Shown: positions 7,863-16,100 of the stretch, in pieces | Numbering within the stretch: position 1 is the stretch's first letter | Layout: every line of letters starts with the position of its first letter | Source of the DNA: Planctomycetota bacterium | GTDB taxonomy: Bacteria > Planctomycetota > Planctomycetia > Planctomycetales > Planctomycetaceae | Assembly (NCBI GenBank): GCA_023429275.1 | Contig: JAEYWB010000348.1 | Location: 1-17,373 of the forward strand | DNA length: 17,373 nucleotides | Direction of reading: 5' to 3' | Translations under genes and position numbers: made by a program | The notes under the pieces: model-generated | Database searches by the model: none | Told to the model about the DNA's origin: nothing | The model's input: the letters and a program-made list of their open reading frames with translations, nothing else

Positions 7863-8309
7863 CAGGACCGCGGTACTCCGCGTAGAACGGGCTCACTGCA
7901 ACAGCGGACGGTCCCATCCTGGGGAACATGGCGTGCCCCACTCTCCCCTGCTGAGTTGAGATCCCTGCTCCAGTTCAGAGAAGTGCAGACGCTCTGGCGG
8001 GAAGGTGTCGACCTCCGCAGGCACTGACTCAAACAAGTGCGTAACGGCGAGTCGCGCGGGGTCGCTCAGTGTCGTTTGAATTCGCATCACTGAGGCCTCA
8101 CGGCACACGCAACACTCGTCGTGACAACCATCGACTCCCGTCTGTCATCACGAACACTGTCAAGAGTTTCCGGCCCCCGTTTTTTCATCCTCACTCTTTT
8201 GTTCAGAACGGCAAACACAGACGTTGCGGAGTCGAATCGGCGGTGCTCATACTATCGCCCGTCCTGTCTGTCGCTGGGCGACATCCCTTCCCCTTCTGGA
8301 ACCTTGTCC
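7863..8309. other. Intergenic region without a convincing gene
   Basis: About 450 bases. A 67-residue minus-strand frame starting at 8087 (MRIQTTLSDPARLAVTHLFE) has a GAGG eight bases upstream and ordinary composition. It could be a small gene or remnant, but nothing else supports it. A TACTAT at 8250-8255 lies 55-60 bases before the next gene and could be a -10 box; the nearest -35-like sequence, TTGCGG at 8224-8229, is 20 bases away, which is too far for a good promoter. Confidence 0.4.
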
Positions 8310-9380
8310 ATGGTCGAGCGACCTTCGTGTCCGGACTGTGACCCCGATGGTGATGGTTTCCTCGGCACCTCCCGCCGACAGTTCCTCCAGACCGCGACCA
8401 CCTTCGCCGCAGCAGGCCTGACCAGCGGACTCCCGGCCCTCGTCCGCGGAGATGACAAGGCGGGAAGCAACACGAAAACCGACGCGACCAGCGAGTCGCT
8501 CGTCAAGAAGCTCCACGAGTCCCTGACCCCCGATCAGAAGTCGAAGATCTGCTTCCCCTGGGACCACACCGACAAGCGCGGCCTGCTCCGCACGCACGTC
8601 TCGAACAACTGGCAGATCGTCGATCAGAAGAACCTCAACGTCGTCAGCTCCTTCTACACGAAGGACCAGCAGGAGATGATCGAGGCGATCTTCCACAGCC
8701 TCTACAATCCCGAGTGGCGCGAACGGATCCACAAGCAGCTCAAGGACGACGCAGGCGGCTACGGAACACAACAGACCATCGCCCTCTTCGGTGAGCCGGG
8801 GACGGGGAAGTTCGAATTCGTCATGACCGGCCGTCACCTCACGATCCGCTGCGATGGTGACTCGACCGACCACGTCGCCTTCGGCGGACCGATCTTCTAC
8901 GGCCATGCCGCACAGGGCTTCAACGAGAAGCCGGACCACCCGGGCAACATCTTCTGGCCGCAGGCGCTCAAGGCCAACGAGATCTTCGCGATGCTCGACG
9001 GCAAGCAGCGAGAGAAGGCCCTCGTCAGGGACATGCCGGGCGAGCACGAGGTCGGCTTCAAGGGACAGGGGGCCATCGCCGGCCTCCCCGTCGCCGACAT
9101 GACTTCCGATCAGAAGGCTCTGGCTCAAAACGTCCTGAAGACACTGATCGAGCCGTACCGGACCAGCGATCGTACCGAGGCTCTCAAGTGCCTTGAGACA
9201 CAAGGAGGGCTCGATGCCTGCCGGCTCGCCTTCTATCCGGACGACGATCTTGGAGACGACAAAATCTGGGATGTCTGGCGGCTCGAAGGGCCGTCATTCG
9301 TCTGGCACTTCCGGGGATCCCCGCATGTCCACGTGTGGGTTCACGTCTCCGACGATCCGAAAGTGCCGCTGAACGTCTGA
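8310..9380 (+). CDS. Tat-exported DUF3500-family protein
   Basis: 356 residues from ATG 8310. The Tat motif T-S-R-R-Q-F-L-Q (residues 20-27) precedes a moderately hydrophobic stretch (TATTFAAAGLTSGLPALV), so export is expected by the twin-arginine route in folded form. The part ahead of the twin arginine is unusual: CPDCDPDGDG, a CxxC followed by an Asp-rich stretch. The mature part has SLTPDQKSKICFPWD, RTHVSNNWQIVDQ, ALFGEPGTGKFEFVMTGRHLTIRC, AFGGPIFYGH and GLPVADMTSDQKALAQNVLK. These match the layout of the DUF3500 family, whose function is unknown. The GEPGTGK string is not a Walker A site in context. The frame extends upstream to 8121 but without Tat or start features. It appears monocistronic. 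Confidence 0.82.
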   Translation: MVERPSCPDCDPDGDGFLGTSRRQFLQTATTFAAAGLTSGLPALVRGDDKAGSNTKTDATSESLVKKLHESLTPDQKSKICFPWDHTDKRGLLRTHVSNNWQIVDQKNLNVVSSFYTKDQQEMIEAIFHSLYNPEWRERIHKQLKDDAGGYGTQQTIALFGEPGTGKFEFVMTGRHLTIRCDGDSTDHVAFGGPIFYGHAAQGFNEKPDHPGNIFWPQALKANEIFAMLDGKQREKALVRDMPGEHEVGFKGQGAIAGLPVADMTSDQKALAQNVLKTLIEPYRTSDRTEALKCLETQGGLDACRLAFYPDDDLGDDKIWDVWRLEGPSFVWHFRGSPHVHVWVHVSDDPKVPLNV

Positions 9381-9551
9381 GCGGGCCGCATCCTGTCCGA
9401 GTCTCCCGATCGCTGAGCTGTTCGAGGGACGCGGGGCTGTTCCTATTCCTCTGAATTCCCCCCTTCGTGTATTCCACCTCCGTTCGATCGTTGACGTCGA
9501 TTGAAGCCGGGCGGCGGCGTTGCCTGAAGCGGGCTTGCGGGAGAAACCTGA

Positions 9552-10499
9552 ATGTCGTGGCAAAGGACTGCAGTGGGCGCCATCGAGAATCCGTCCGAGA
9601 TCACCTTCTTTCCGGGCGAAGTCGAGTCGCTTCTGCGTCGTGACCATCTGGCACGTCTTTCCCTCAACCACACGACGACGTGGCGCTGGTCCCCGGAGGA
9701 CGACGTCCGCATCTACCGCCGCGCGGGCCTGCAGGCGATCGGCCTCTCGTACCACAAGCTCCTCCGGTTCGGCCTGAAGGAGTCGATCCCCGCGATCCGC
9801 CGCTCGGGCCTGCGGGTCTCGAGCCTCGGCTGGGCGGGCGGATTTGCCGGCCTCGCCGGCGGCTACCGCTATGAAGACGCCGTGCAGGACGGCAAGCGGC
9901 TCCTCAAGCTGGCCCGGCTCCTCAACGCGGAATCGGTCACGATCATCTCCGGTCCGCAGCGCGGGCATATCCGCCCGCAGGCGATGCGCTGCCTGCAGGA
10001 CGGTCTCTTCGAACTCTCGCTGGTGGCGGAGCGTCTCGGCGTCCGCCTGGCTCTCCAGCCGATGCATCCGCTCTTCAGCGAAAAGTGGTCGTTCCTGAGC
10101 TCCCTGCAGGACACGTGCAACGCCGTCCGCTCCTTCGACCCGCAGGTCGTCGGCGTCAGCCTCGGAACGTACCACGTCTGCGACGACCCTGACTTCGAAC
10201 ACTACACGCGTCTGCTCCTCCCCTACATCGCGAACGTCACCGTCAGCGACTGGAAGGAATCGACCGACGGCGACAACGACCGTGCCATCCCGGGCCAGGG
10301 GGTCACCCCGCTCGTGACCATGGTTTCGCACCTGGAAAAGATCGGCTACCGCGGTCGCTACGAAGTCGAAGTCTGGTCCCGGGACACCTGGGCGAAAGAC
10401 GGGAAAACCACCCTCAAGACCTGCCTCGCCGGCATGGGGGACCTCCTTCAGGCAGCAACACCGTTCCCGCACCGCAACAAGGTGGCGACGCGTCAGTGA
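9552..10499 (+). CDS. Xylose-isomerase-like TIM barrel protein with altered metal site
   Basis: 315 residues; ATG 9552 is preceded by GGGAG at eight bases. The pattern of strand-helix units fits the sugar phosphate isomerase/epimerase (AP endonuclease 2-like) TIM barrel: ARLSLNHTTTWRW at the start, YRRAGLQAIGL, VTIISGPQRGH, LGVRLALQPMHP, GVSLGTYHV, ANVTVSDWK and YEVEVWS near the end. Related enzymes bind a divalent metal through a Glu on strand 5, Asp and His on strand 6, a His on strand 7 and a Glu on strand 8. Here these positions read Gln169, Gly205/His208, Thr230 and Glu273, so most ligands appear lost. There is no signal peptide, so it is cytoplasmic. The substrate cannot be told; it may be non-enzymatic or use another chemistry. 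Confidence 0.85.
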   Translation: MSWQRTAVGAIENPSEITFFPGEVESLLRRDHLARLSLNHTTTWRWSPEDDVRIYRRAGLQAIGLSYHKLLRFGLKESIPAIRRSGLRVSSLGWAGGFAGLAGGYRYEDAVQDGKRLLKLARLLNAESVTIISGPQRGHIRPQAMRCLQDGLFELSLVAERLGVRLALQPMHPLFSEKWSFLSSLQDTCNAVRSFDPQVVGVSLGTYHVCDDPDFEHYTRLLLPYIANVTVSDWKESTDGDNDRAIPGQGVTPLVTMVSHLEKIGYRGRYEVEVWSRDTWAKDGKTTLKTCLAGMGDLLQAATPFPHRNKVATRQ

Positions 10500-10684
10500 T
10501 AGCGGCGGGGAGGGAATTCAGAATCCGAACCGGGAAAATCCGAAGCAGATGCGAGGGACGAACTCCCATCGGGCCGGACTTCGCTCTCATCACCTCATTG
10601 GGATTTCGGTCTTCCGAATCAGCTTCCGGTTTCGGATTGGCTTACTCCGATCGGCCCTGACCTGCCGTGTCCGCGGCCATCACC
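10500..10684. repeat. Intergenic stretch with repeated TCCGAA-type motifs
   Basis: The hexamer TCCGAA occurs twice near 10520-10545 (AATCCGAA each time). Related inverted copies (TTCGGATT) and TTCCGAA/TTCCGG occur near 10610-10640. This gives a loose inverted repeat of about 12 bases separated by some 90 bases. No gene is apparent. It may be a degenerate intergenic repeat of the host. Confidence 0.35.
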
Positions 10685-10714
10685 TTGACGTTTTCCCATC
10701 GGCCCCGCTAACGT
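10685..10714 (+). promoter_or_regulatory. Housekeeping-type promoter for tRNA-Pro
   Basis: TTGACG (10685-10690), an 18-base spacer and TAACGT (10709-10714) form a plausible -35/-10 pair. Transcription would start about 15 bases before the tRNA 5' end, as expected for a single-gene tRNA unit. Confidence 0.55.
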
Positions 10715-10736
10715 CTGCCTCTTGCCTTCGGGCACT

Positions 10737-10811
10737 CGGGGTGTAGCTCAGCCTGGCTAGAGCGCCTGCTTTGGGAGCAGGAAGTCGCACGTTCAAATCG
10801 TGTCACCCCGA
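10737..10811 (+). tRNA. tRNA-Pro (anticodon TGG)
   Basis: A full cloverleaf is visible. The acceptor stem CGGGGTG / CACCCCG (10737-10743 with 10804-10810) carries discriminator A10811. The D stem is GCTC/GAGC. The anticodon stem CCTGC/GCAGG encloses the loop TTTGGGA with anticodon TGG at 10772-10774. The T arm is GCACG-TTCAAAT-CGTGT. The 3' CCA is not encoded. It reads CCA and wobble-related proline codons. The decayed gene island begins directly after it. Confidence 0.96.
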
Positions 10812-11213
10812 CTTACATTTCGTAACGACTCTTCCCTCTCGTCTGCGGGGGGACGCCTCGGAACGTGTTTCCGAAGCTTTTTCAACGGCCCCACGTGCTG
10901 TCGGGCCGTTGTACGGTTCGATTGGAGCGGCAACGCTGCCAATCGTGATGATTCCGCCGGTCAGCTGATTGACCGTCCGCTTTGACTTCTTGACCTCTTC
11001 GAACGAGAGGTACATGCGGAGGTCGAACAGCCGCTTGATCGCGCCGGGTCGCTCGGTATTCGCTGCCAATTCAGGCAAGCGATCGAGGAGGCTCATCGCC
11101 TTGGCGACTGTCCCCTCCAGGTCAAACATCCGAACGGATCTCGATTCGACCTCTTCGACGCGGCTTTTGAGACGCTCCGCATCCGCGGTGGCCACGTTGA
11201 AGAATCTCTTCAT
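10803..11213 (-). pseudogene. Probable C-terminal remnant of a large serine recombinase
   Basis: A 136-residue frame whose last residues run into the tRNA sequence. The part from MKRFFN to about residue 108 is charged, helix-forming sequence (DAERLKSRVEEVESR) leading into FDLRMYLSFEEVKKSKRTVNQ, then LTGGIITIGSVAAPIEPYNG and PTARG. This resembles, from memory, the C-terminal end of planctomycete recombinase-family proteins, which finish with a GGVVTFG-APPPV-x-x-Y-x-GPT-R pattern. No catalytic N-terminal domain or zinc ribbon is present. The same frame is open upstream of 11213 to about 11290, where it meets the broken hydrolase pseudogene in another frame, so the junction looks like a rearrangement. 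The tail after GPTARG is probably lost-stop readthrough. Pseudogene status is fairly likely; identity is moderate at best. Confidence 0.45.
10884..10910. other. Perfect 8-bp-stem hairpin downstream of tRNA-Pro
   Basis: AACGGCCC (10884-10891) pairs perfectly with GGGCCGTT (10903-10910) around an 11-base loop. It lies 73 bases after the tRNA. A T-run precedes rather than follows it on the plus strand, so it is not a canonical terminator of the tRNA transcript, though it could still end transcription. Confidence 0.45.
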
Positions 11214-11292
11214 CGCGGACAGCTGAGCGCTGGTTTCGGCCTCCGCCGTATTCCGCTTAACTCGCGCGACTCGACTCTCCGCCGCCGCGGTA

Positions 11293-11862
11293 CGAGGACC
11301 AGATTTTTGACGGGGGACGAGAGCCGATCGAGCGCCTGCTCGTTGAGCCGGACGACAGGGAGATCATTCGAACCGACGATCAACAGCGGTTTCCCGTGGA
11401 GGACGCCCCGACTTGGCGGGCGAAGCGCTCGGCCCGGTCGTCGTTCCAACTACGGCCCGGACCCGATCGGGGTTGTTCTCCGCCGCCATGAGCGCGGCCC
11501 CCCTCCCGTGCTCGCCCCGAAGTATCCAAGGGGGAGATCCGACGCCTGGGGTTCATCTGCGAGCCAGTCTGTGCAGATGGCCAGTCGGCTCGCCAGGAAG
11601 GGAGTATTGAACCGCAGGTGGGCCCGTTGGCGGTCGAGTTGCTCTTCTCCTTCGGTTAGCAGGTCGACCAGCAGCGTGGCCAGCCCCGCCTCCTTGCAGG
11701 CGGCGGGCGACCAATTGGTTCCGCGGACTGTTCCGACCGCTTCTAGAGCCTCGGACCGCTTCCAGAGCCATGGGCGAACAGGACATCTCCCTGAGCACAA
11801 ACCGGGACGGCCAGCAATCCATGGAGGACGACCGGCTCCTCAGCGGAGATTTGAACCGGGCC
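11293..11862 (-). pseudogene. Dienelactone-hydrolase-type alpha/beta hydrolase pseudogene
   Basis: Hydrolase sequence can be followed across three minus-strand frames. It runs VQISAEEPVVLHGLLAVP and GDVLFAHGSGSG (from 11856), then RNSPRNQLVARRLQ, then KEAGLATLLVDLLTEGEEQ to LPLGYFGASTG (nucleophile motif GxSTG), then AALMAAENNPDRVRAVV, then GKPLLIVGSNDLPVVRLNEQ to NLVLVP. At least four lesions break it. A 19-bp imperfect tandem duplication at 11732-11769, when one copy is removed, restores HGSGSGRNSPRN exactly. A one-base gain lies near 11688-11696. There is a slip in the C6 run at 11498-11503, and another break between about 11395 and 11450. The final part with the catalytic His (usually GATHLFEEP) is missing and replaced by unrelated sequence. 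Intact relatives often sit in stress gene clusters fused to or beside phosphoribosyltransferases. Confidence 0.85.
11732..11769. repeat. 19-bp imperfect tandem duplication inside the hydrolase pseudogene
   Basis: 11732-11750 and 11751-11769 are the same 19-base unit with two mismatches (both contain GACCGCTT then AGAGCC). As 19 is not a multiple of three, it shifts the hydrolase frame. Deleting one unit rejoins the conserved HGSGS and SPRN blocks in frame. Confidence 0.9.
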
Positions 11863-12195
11863 CCGGACGAGCCGCACATGACCAGTAGTGGGAATGGAGG
11901 GCACGCGAACTCCCTTGCACAGGCCGCGGAGTTGCTCACCAAAACCGCCGCAATTCCTCGCTCTCAGGAAGAGCCATTCATCAAGCGCGCGAGGGCAGCA
12001 CGCCTGGTGCGGTTCGCCATCGGAAATCCGCACGCCCTACAGAGGCTGAACCGACGAACTGTTCGACAAGCTCCGTTGTGGATCAATCCCATTTATTGGG
12101 CATCTCCCTTGCACTCGGTCTCTTTTTGGACAATGGCCTCAGTCGAGGCCAAGTGACTTTGACTGTCTCCGGAGGATGTGGTCTGTGCCTGAGGC
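11863..12195. other. Unassigned stretch between hydrolase remnant and Hsp20-PEBP gene
   Basis: About 330 bases. Frames on both strands are open (to 12033 on minus, to 12156 on plus), but I recognise nothing in either and neither has a convincing start. Given the flanks it may hold further remnants or the promoter of the fusion gene. A GGAGG at 12171-12175 precedes an out-of-frame ATG (12176) encoding only seven residues. Confidence 0.4.
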
Positions 12196-12951
12196 ATGAC
12201 ACCCCTTCCCACTCGGGTCTCGAATGTTGTTGCACCTTTGCGCAAAGGGATGATGGAACTCTTCCCTCGAGTCAGCTCAGGCGATAGCAGATGGTTAGCC
12301 GAGCGTCAGGTCCCGACGATGGACCTGGCCGAGACTGCAAAGCAAATTGAATTCGAAATAGACGTTCCCGGCTTCAAAACCAAAGAGCTGGACATCGAGC
12401 TCCAGAACGACAAGCTGGCCGTCAGCGGCGAGCAGAAGGAGTCTCCGGTGAGCGAAGACAGAAGTCTCACGAAATTCCAACTGGAAAGCACCGCGTTCAG
12501 CAACAATGGCGCGATCCCGACGAAGTTCACTGGCGACGGAGTGGACGTTTCTCCGCCGCTCAGTTGGCGCGGCATCCCCCAGGGAACGCTCGAACTCGCC
12601 CTGATTTGCGATGACCCGGACGCTCCGACGCCTCAGCCATGGGTCCACTGGGTGCTCTATGGGCTGCCGCCAGAGACGACCCGGTTACCGGAAGGCCTGC
12701 CGACCACCGCTGAGCTTCGGACACCGGTCGTCGCCCCGCAGGGGCGGAACTCGTGGCCATCGGGGCAGAATCACGGCTACCGCGGCCCCGCTCCGCCGAA
12801 AGGGCATGGCGTTCATCATTACCACTTTCGGCTGTTCGCGCTCGACGCCCCACTCGAACTTCAACCGGGAATAGACAAGGAAACCCTGGTCGCGGCGATG
12901 TCGGGACATCGTCTCGGCGAGGCCGAATGGATCGGCACCTTCGAGCGCTGA
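12196..12951 (+). CDS. Fusion of truncated small heat-shock protein (Hsp20) and YbhB/PEBP-family protein
   Basis: 251 residues in one uninterrupted frame. Residues 1-83 look like the first half of an Hsp20: a linker-like N-terminus (PLRKGMMELFPR), then VPTMDLAETAKQIEFEIDVP, GFKTKELDIELQ and NDKLAVSGEQKES, i.e. the early strands of the alpha-crystallin domain. The later strands and the A-x-x-x-n-G-x-L motif are absent. From about residue 91 it is a full phosphatidylethanolamine-binding-like (YbhB/YbcL) protein: LTKFQLESTAFSNNGAIPTK, SPPLSWRGIP, DDPDAP (139-144), WVHWVLYGLP, GYRGPAPPKGHGVHHYHF and LFALD. The start codon (12196) has GAGG almost touching it; ATGs at 12250/12253 are alternatives. 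The PEBP part may still fold; the Hsp20 part is unlikely to chaperone. It is most simply a deletion fusion inside a decayed stress-gene cluster. Confidence 0.82.
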   Translation: MTPLPTRVSNVVAPLRKGMMELFPRVSSGDSRWLAERQVPTMDLAETAKQIEFEIDVPGFKTKELDIELQNDKLAVSGEQKESPVSEDRSLTKFQLESTAFSNNGAIPTKFTGDGVDVSPPLSWRGIPQGTLELALICDDPDAPTPQPWVHWVLYGLPPETTRLPEGLPTTAELRTPVVAPQGRNSWPSGQNHGYRGPAPPKGHGVHHYHFRLFALDAPLELQPGIDKETLVAAMSGHRLGEAEWIGTFER

Positions 12952-12956
12952 ACGCG

Positions 12957-12972
12957 CCGTCCGGGCGGACGG
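12957..12972 (+). terminator. GC hairpin just after the fusion gene
   Basis: CCGTCC (12957-12962) and GGACGG (12967-12972) form a perfect 6-bp stem with a GGGC loop, five bases after the stop codon. No U-run follows, so factor-independent termination is uncertain. Confidence 0.35.
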
Positions 12973-12981
12973 AAGCGGAGT

Positions 12982-13101
12982 CACACTGCCAGGCAGCAGA
13001 GGCGACAGATGCAACAGATTGGTTCGACTGCGAGTTCCGAGAACGATCAGGTGAGCGCCGATCTCGTTGGCGCATTTGCCAATGACTGATTCGCTTTCCC
13101 G
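12982..13101 (-). pseudogene. Universal stress protein (UspA) fragment
   Basis: A minus-strand frame encodes ESVIGKCANEIGAHLIVLGT followed by RSRTNLLHL and PGSV. This is the recognisable nucleotide-binding core of UspA proteins, usually A-x-E-x-x-A-D-L-I-V-x-G-T-x-x-x-T followed by L-L-x-G-S-V. Sequence on both sides does not continue the family: no N-terminal half lies upstream before the next gene begins, and after GSV the usual VxxxAxCPVLxV end is missing. About 40 residues survive from a domain of roughly 140. It is convergent with the Hsp20-PEBP gene. Confidence 0.65.
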
Positions 13102-13126
13102 TCGGAAAATCGTGGCAGGAGATCGA

Positions 13127-16100
13127 ATGATGAGGTCTTTCGCAGTTCGCGTTGCTGCTGTCATGACGGCACTGGTCGTCATCTCGAGCACCGGCTTGTT
13201 TCAAGCGGATCACTGCAAGAACCTGTCTGCTGAGGAGAAGAATGACGAAGCTGACTTAAACAACGTCCGGGCTCTCGGTGTCGAACTCCAGAAGGAGATC
13301 GAACAGAAGCGCAAGCATCTGGACGGGCTGGAAGAGTTCGTCGGAAAGTCAGGACGTGCGAAGAAACCTGCCGCAAGCGTTTCGGAAACCCCGCCGACTC
13401 CACCGCAGCTCCCGCCGTCGAACGGGACTCAAGCGGCACCGGTTTCCGCGGTGCGATGGACCGAAGAACAGCAGGAGCGGGCACAGGATGAGATTCGCAA
13501 GGCGCGGTCGAGCCTCGAGTATGCCGAGCGATCCCTCGCTCGCCTCAATGCGTCGAACGATGCTTCCGTCGCTGCCGTCGAGTTCCGCGACGCGATCGAC
13601 AAACTGAAGCAGACAACCGAGTTCACAAATCGCGCCCGCAGCGTCGTTGACCCGCCTCCGGTGCAGGTCCGTTCCGTCGCGCCGGAGCGGATCCCCGAGA
13701 GCAATGTCATCGTCCCGCCGCGTCCGAGACTCACCTTCGGCGGAATGTTGGTTCTTGGCGAGGTAGAACGAATCAGTCAGATTCGAGGGGACGACGTTCG
13801 CACTGTCCCCTTTGACAATCAACGCTGGCTCCAGCCGGCCGAGCCGATCCATTTCGACCCGGAGAAAGGTCCGCTGACCGTGAACGGAGGGGCGACCGTC
13901 GATGTCCGACCGGTCGTCTCAGCGGTCAACAGTCTGCCGGGCCGGGAAGCGGGCGCCCCGGTTTTCGCACCAACGCCGGTGAAACTCGACCAGGGCGTCG
14001 TTCCCCCTCCGAAGGCCGTGGAACCTGGCTCTGTACCTCCTCCTCAACGGCCTCCTCGCCTGGATGAGATCTTCGTTCCCGTTCCGGAAGCGGTGCAAGC
14101 CCTGAATGACCCGAAGAATCAGGCGGAGCTGGACCGGGTCGGAGGAGTTTCGCTGCAGGTCACACTGGATCTGCTTTCTTACTACGGGGTTCCCGGGTTT
14201 CGCAGGCGCGGACCGGTGAAAGTGGTCGAGCGACCGGTTCTGCTGTCGCTTCGGACCCTTGTCGAGAGAGCCAGGCCCTTCTCGCAGTCGCCCGAAAAGT
14301 GGGACGGCCTCCCGGAGGAACTGCGGTTTCCCGGCTCGATGGATCGGATCCACGGCTTTGTTCTGGACGATCCGCACGAGGACGTGGTTCTCGTGGGCTC
14401 GGCTGCGCGGGAAGGGCGGGATCGAATCGACATCAACTGCCTGATTGTCGGCCTGCAGACGACATGGCGGGACAACCGGGTGCCGGCCGTCTCCCTGGAT
14501 CCTCTCCCAGGACGCCCCGCAGGGCCTCAGTACTCGAGAGTCGAGGGCGCGCCTTTTGACTCCCTGTTCGCCCGGATCATGCTGGACGCGGACTATGCGA
14601 TGAAGCGGATCACGTCCGGCGACATGAAGATGGGGATCGAAGGTTTTCACGAGCTGCAGCTCGAGGGAGCGAAACTCGCCAAACCGACATTGAGCCGCTT
14701 CTGGCTGACGCCCGTCCCTCTCGGCCTGGGAGAACTGCACGTTTCGCCCACCTCCCGCACGTTGCTGTTCGAGTCGGGTGTCCGATGCCTGACCGAGGAA
14801 CAGGCCGCGAACGCGCAGTGGTCGGGAAGGGCCGACCCGATCGACGAGAAGATCGCCCGGCTCTTCAGCGAGAAGTATGAGGAGATCGAAGAATCCGGCC
14901 GGGTCGAGCCGCCGGGAATCTTTCGACGGATGCATGCGCTCGTCGACATCGCGACCGTGGGCAAGATTCTCCGCGACATGCGGATCTCCTACGCGACGCT
15001 GCGGGACCTCGCCGGAATGCCGGTGCAGGCCTTGCGAGGACCGGACGCGACGCCCCGGTCTTATGCCGGGCTCGACATCGCGGTCACGAAATCCTGGCAC
15101 ATTATGGGGGGCGCGGATGTCGATTCCCGGCTCGGTCGGCGTTCTCTCGACATGTACCAGGACGTCACGACGATGACGCTGGAGCAGGCGGTCGACGAGT
15201 TGGAAATGGGAAGCGAGCTGACGAGACGGCTGGATTTCGAGTTCGCCCTCCCGAAGGCCAGCAATCTTTCGCAGACGCGGGTCGACCTGCTGATGATGAA
15301 AGGTCGAGCGGCCGCCGCCGGTCTGGATCTCGACGCGGCAAGGGACTGTTACCGGGAAGCGACGGCCGAGGATCCGTTCTATGCCGATGCCTGGACCCAG
15401 CTGGCGAACACCTGTTCGCTTCTCGGCCGGAACGAGGAGGCCAAGTCGGCCATCCGCGAGGCGGTCCGCCTTGAGCCGGACGATGTCTCGCTGATCTTTC
15501 ACGAGGTCGCGATCCTGACGCTCGCCAACGACGAAGCGGCGGACATCGTCGGTCAACAGATCGAAGAGGATCGGCGCGAAGCGGTGATGCGTTACCTGAG
15601 CATGCGAATGGCCAACGCCGCGCGAGCGTCGCTGGACCGTGGCATCGCGCCGGAGAAGGTTCGAGCTCAAGTCGACGACGCCCTGAGCTTCTGGCCCGAG
15701 AACTCCGCGGCCTGGTACGTCAAATCGTTGACCTGGCCAGACCAGTCGGGCCTTGACGCGGTCGCCGAACGAGGCCTGGCGCTGGAGTACGAGTTGAAGA
15801 AAGTCCCCCTGCACCAGGAGAACGGGCCGTTTCTGTCGCTGCTTCTGTGGTGCGATGTCGCGATGAAGCTGGAGTTCTACGATCGCCTCGTCGCCGAGAA
15901 CTTTGCCTCGTGGAAGCAGGACCGCGATGAACTGAAGGATGCGATCGAGTTCCTCGAAGAGCTTGCCGTTGATGCGGAGGCCGCGGAACAGTTCGATCCC
16001 CACTCGGGGCTGGCTGTCGGTCTTCTTGCCCAGATCTACGCAGTTCGGTGCAACCTGCAACAGAAGCTCGGCGTCGGTGCGGACCTTGTTTCCGCGATGT

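Noticed and set aside
8790..8820. GEPGTGK in the DUF3500-like protein as a Walker A ATP-binding site
   Set aside because: It lies within a beta-type segment (ALFGEPGTGKFEFVMTG) that in DUF3500 relatives reads FGEPG followed by aromatic residues; no Walker B or other P-loop elements follow.
8247..9203. A 318-residue minus-strand frame opposite the DUF3500-like gene
   Set aside because: A shadow of a well-supported Tat-exported protein on the plus strand.
9294..10472. A 392-residue minus-strand frame opposite the TIM-barrel gene
   Set aside because: A shadow frame; the plus strand has the conserved barrel pattern and a good start.
10884..10910. Hairpin taken as a rho-independent terminator of the tRNA
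   Set aside because: The stem is strong but no T-run follows on the plus strand; the T-run is on the wrong side. Kept only as a hairpin.
11846..11857. A GGTTCAAATC string on the minus strand resembling a tRNA T-arm or an attachment repeat of tRNA-Pro
   Set aside because: Only about nine bases match, no cloverleaf can be built, and the string is explained as part of the hydrolase N-terminus (GPVQIS).
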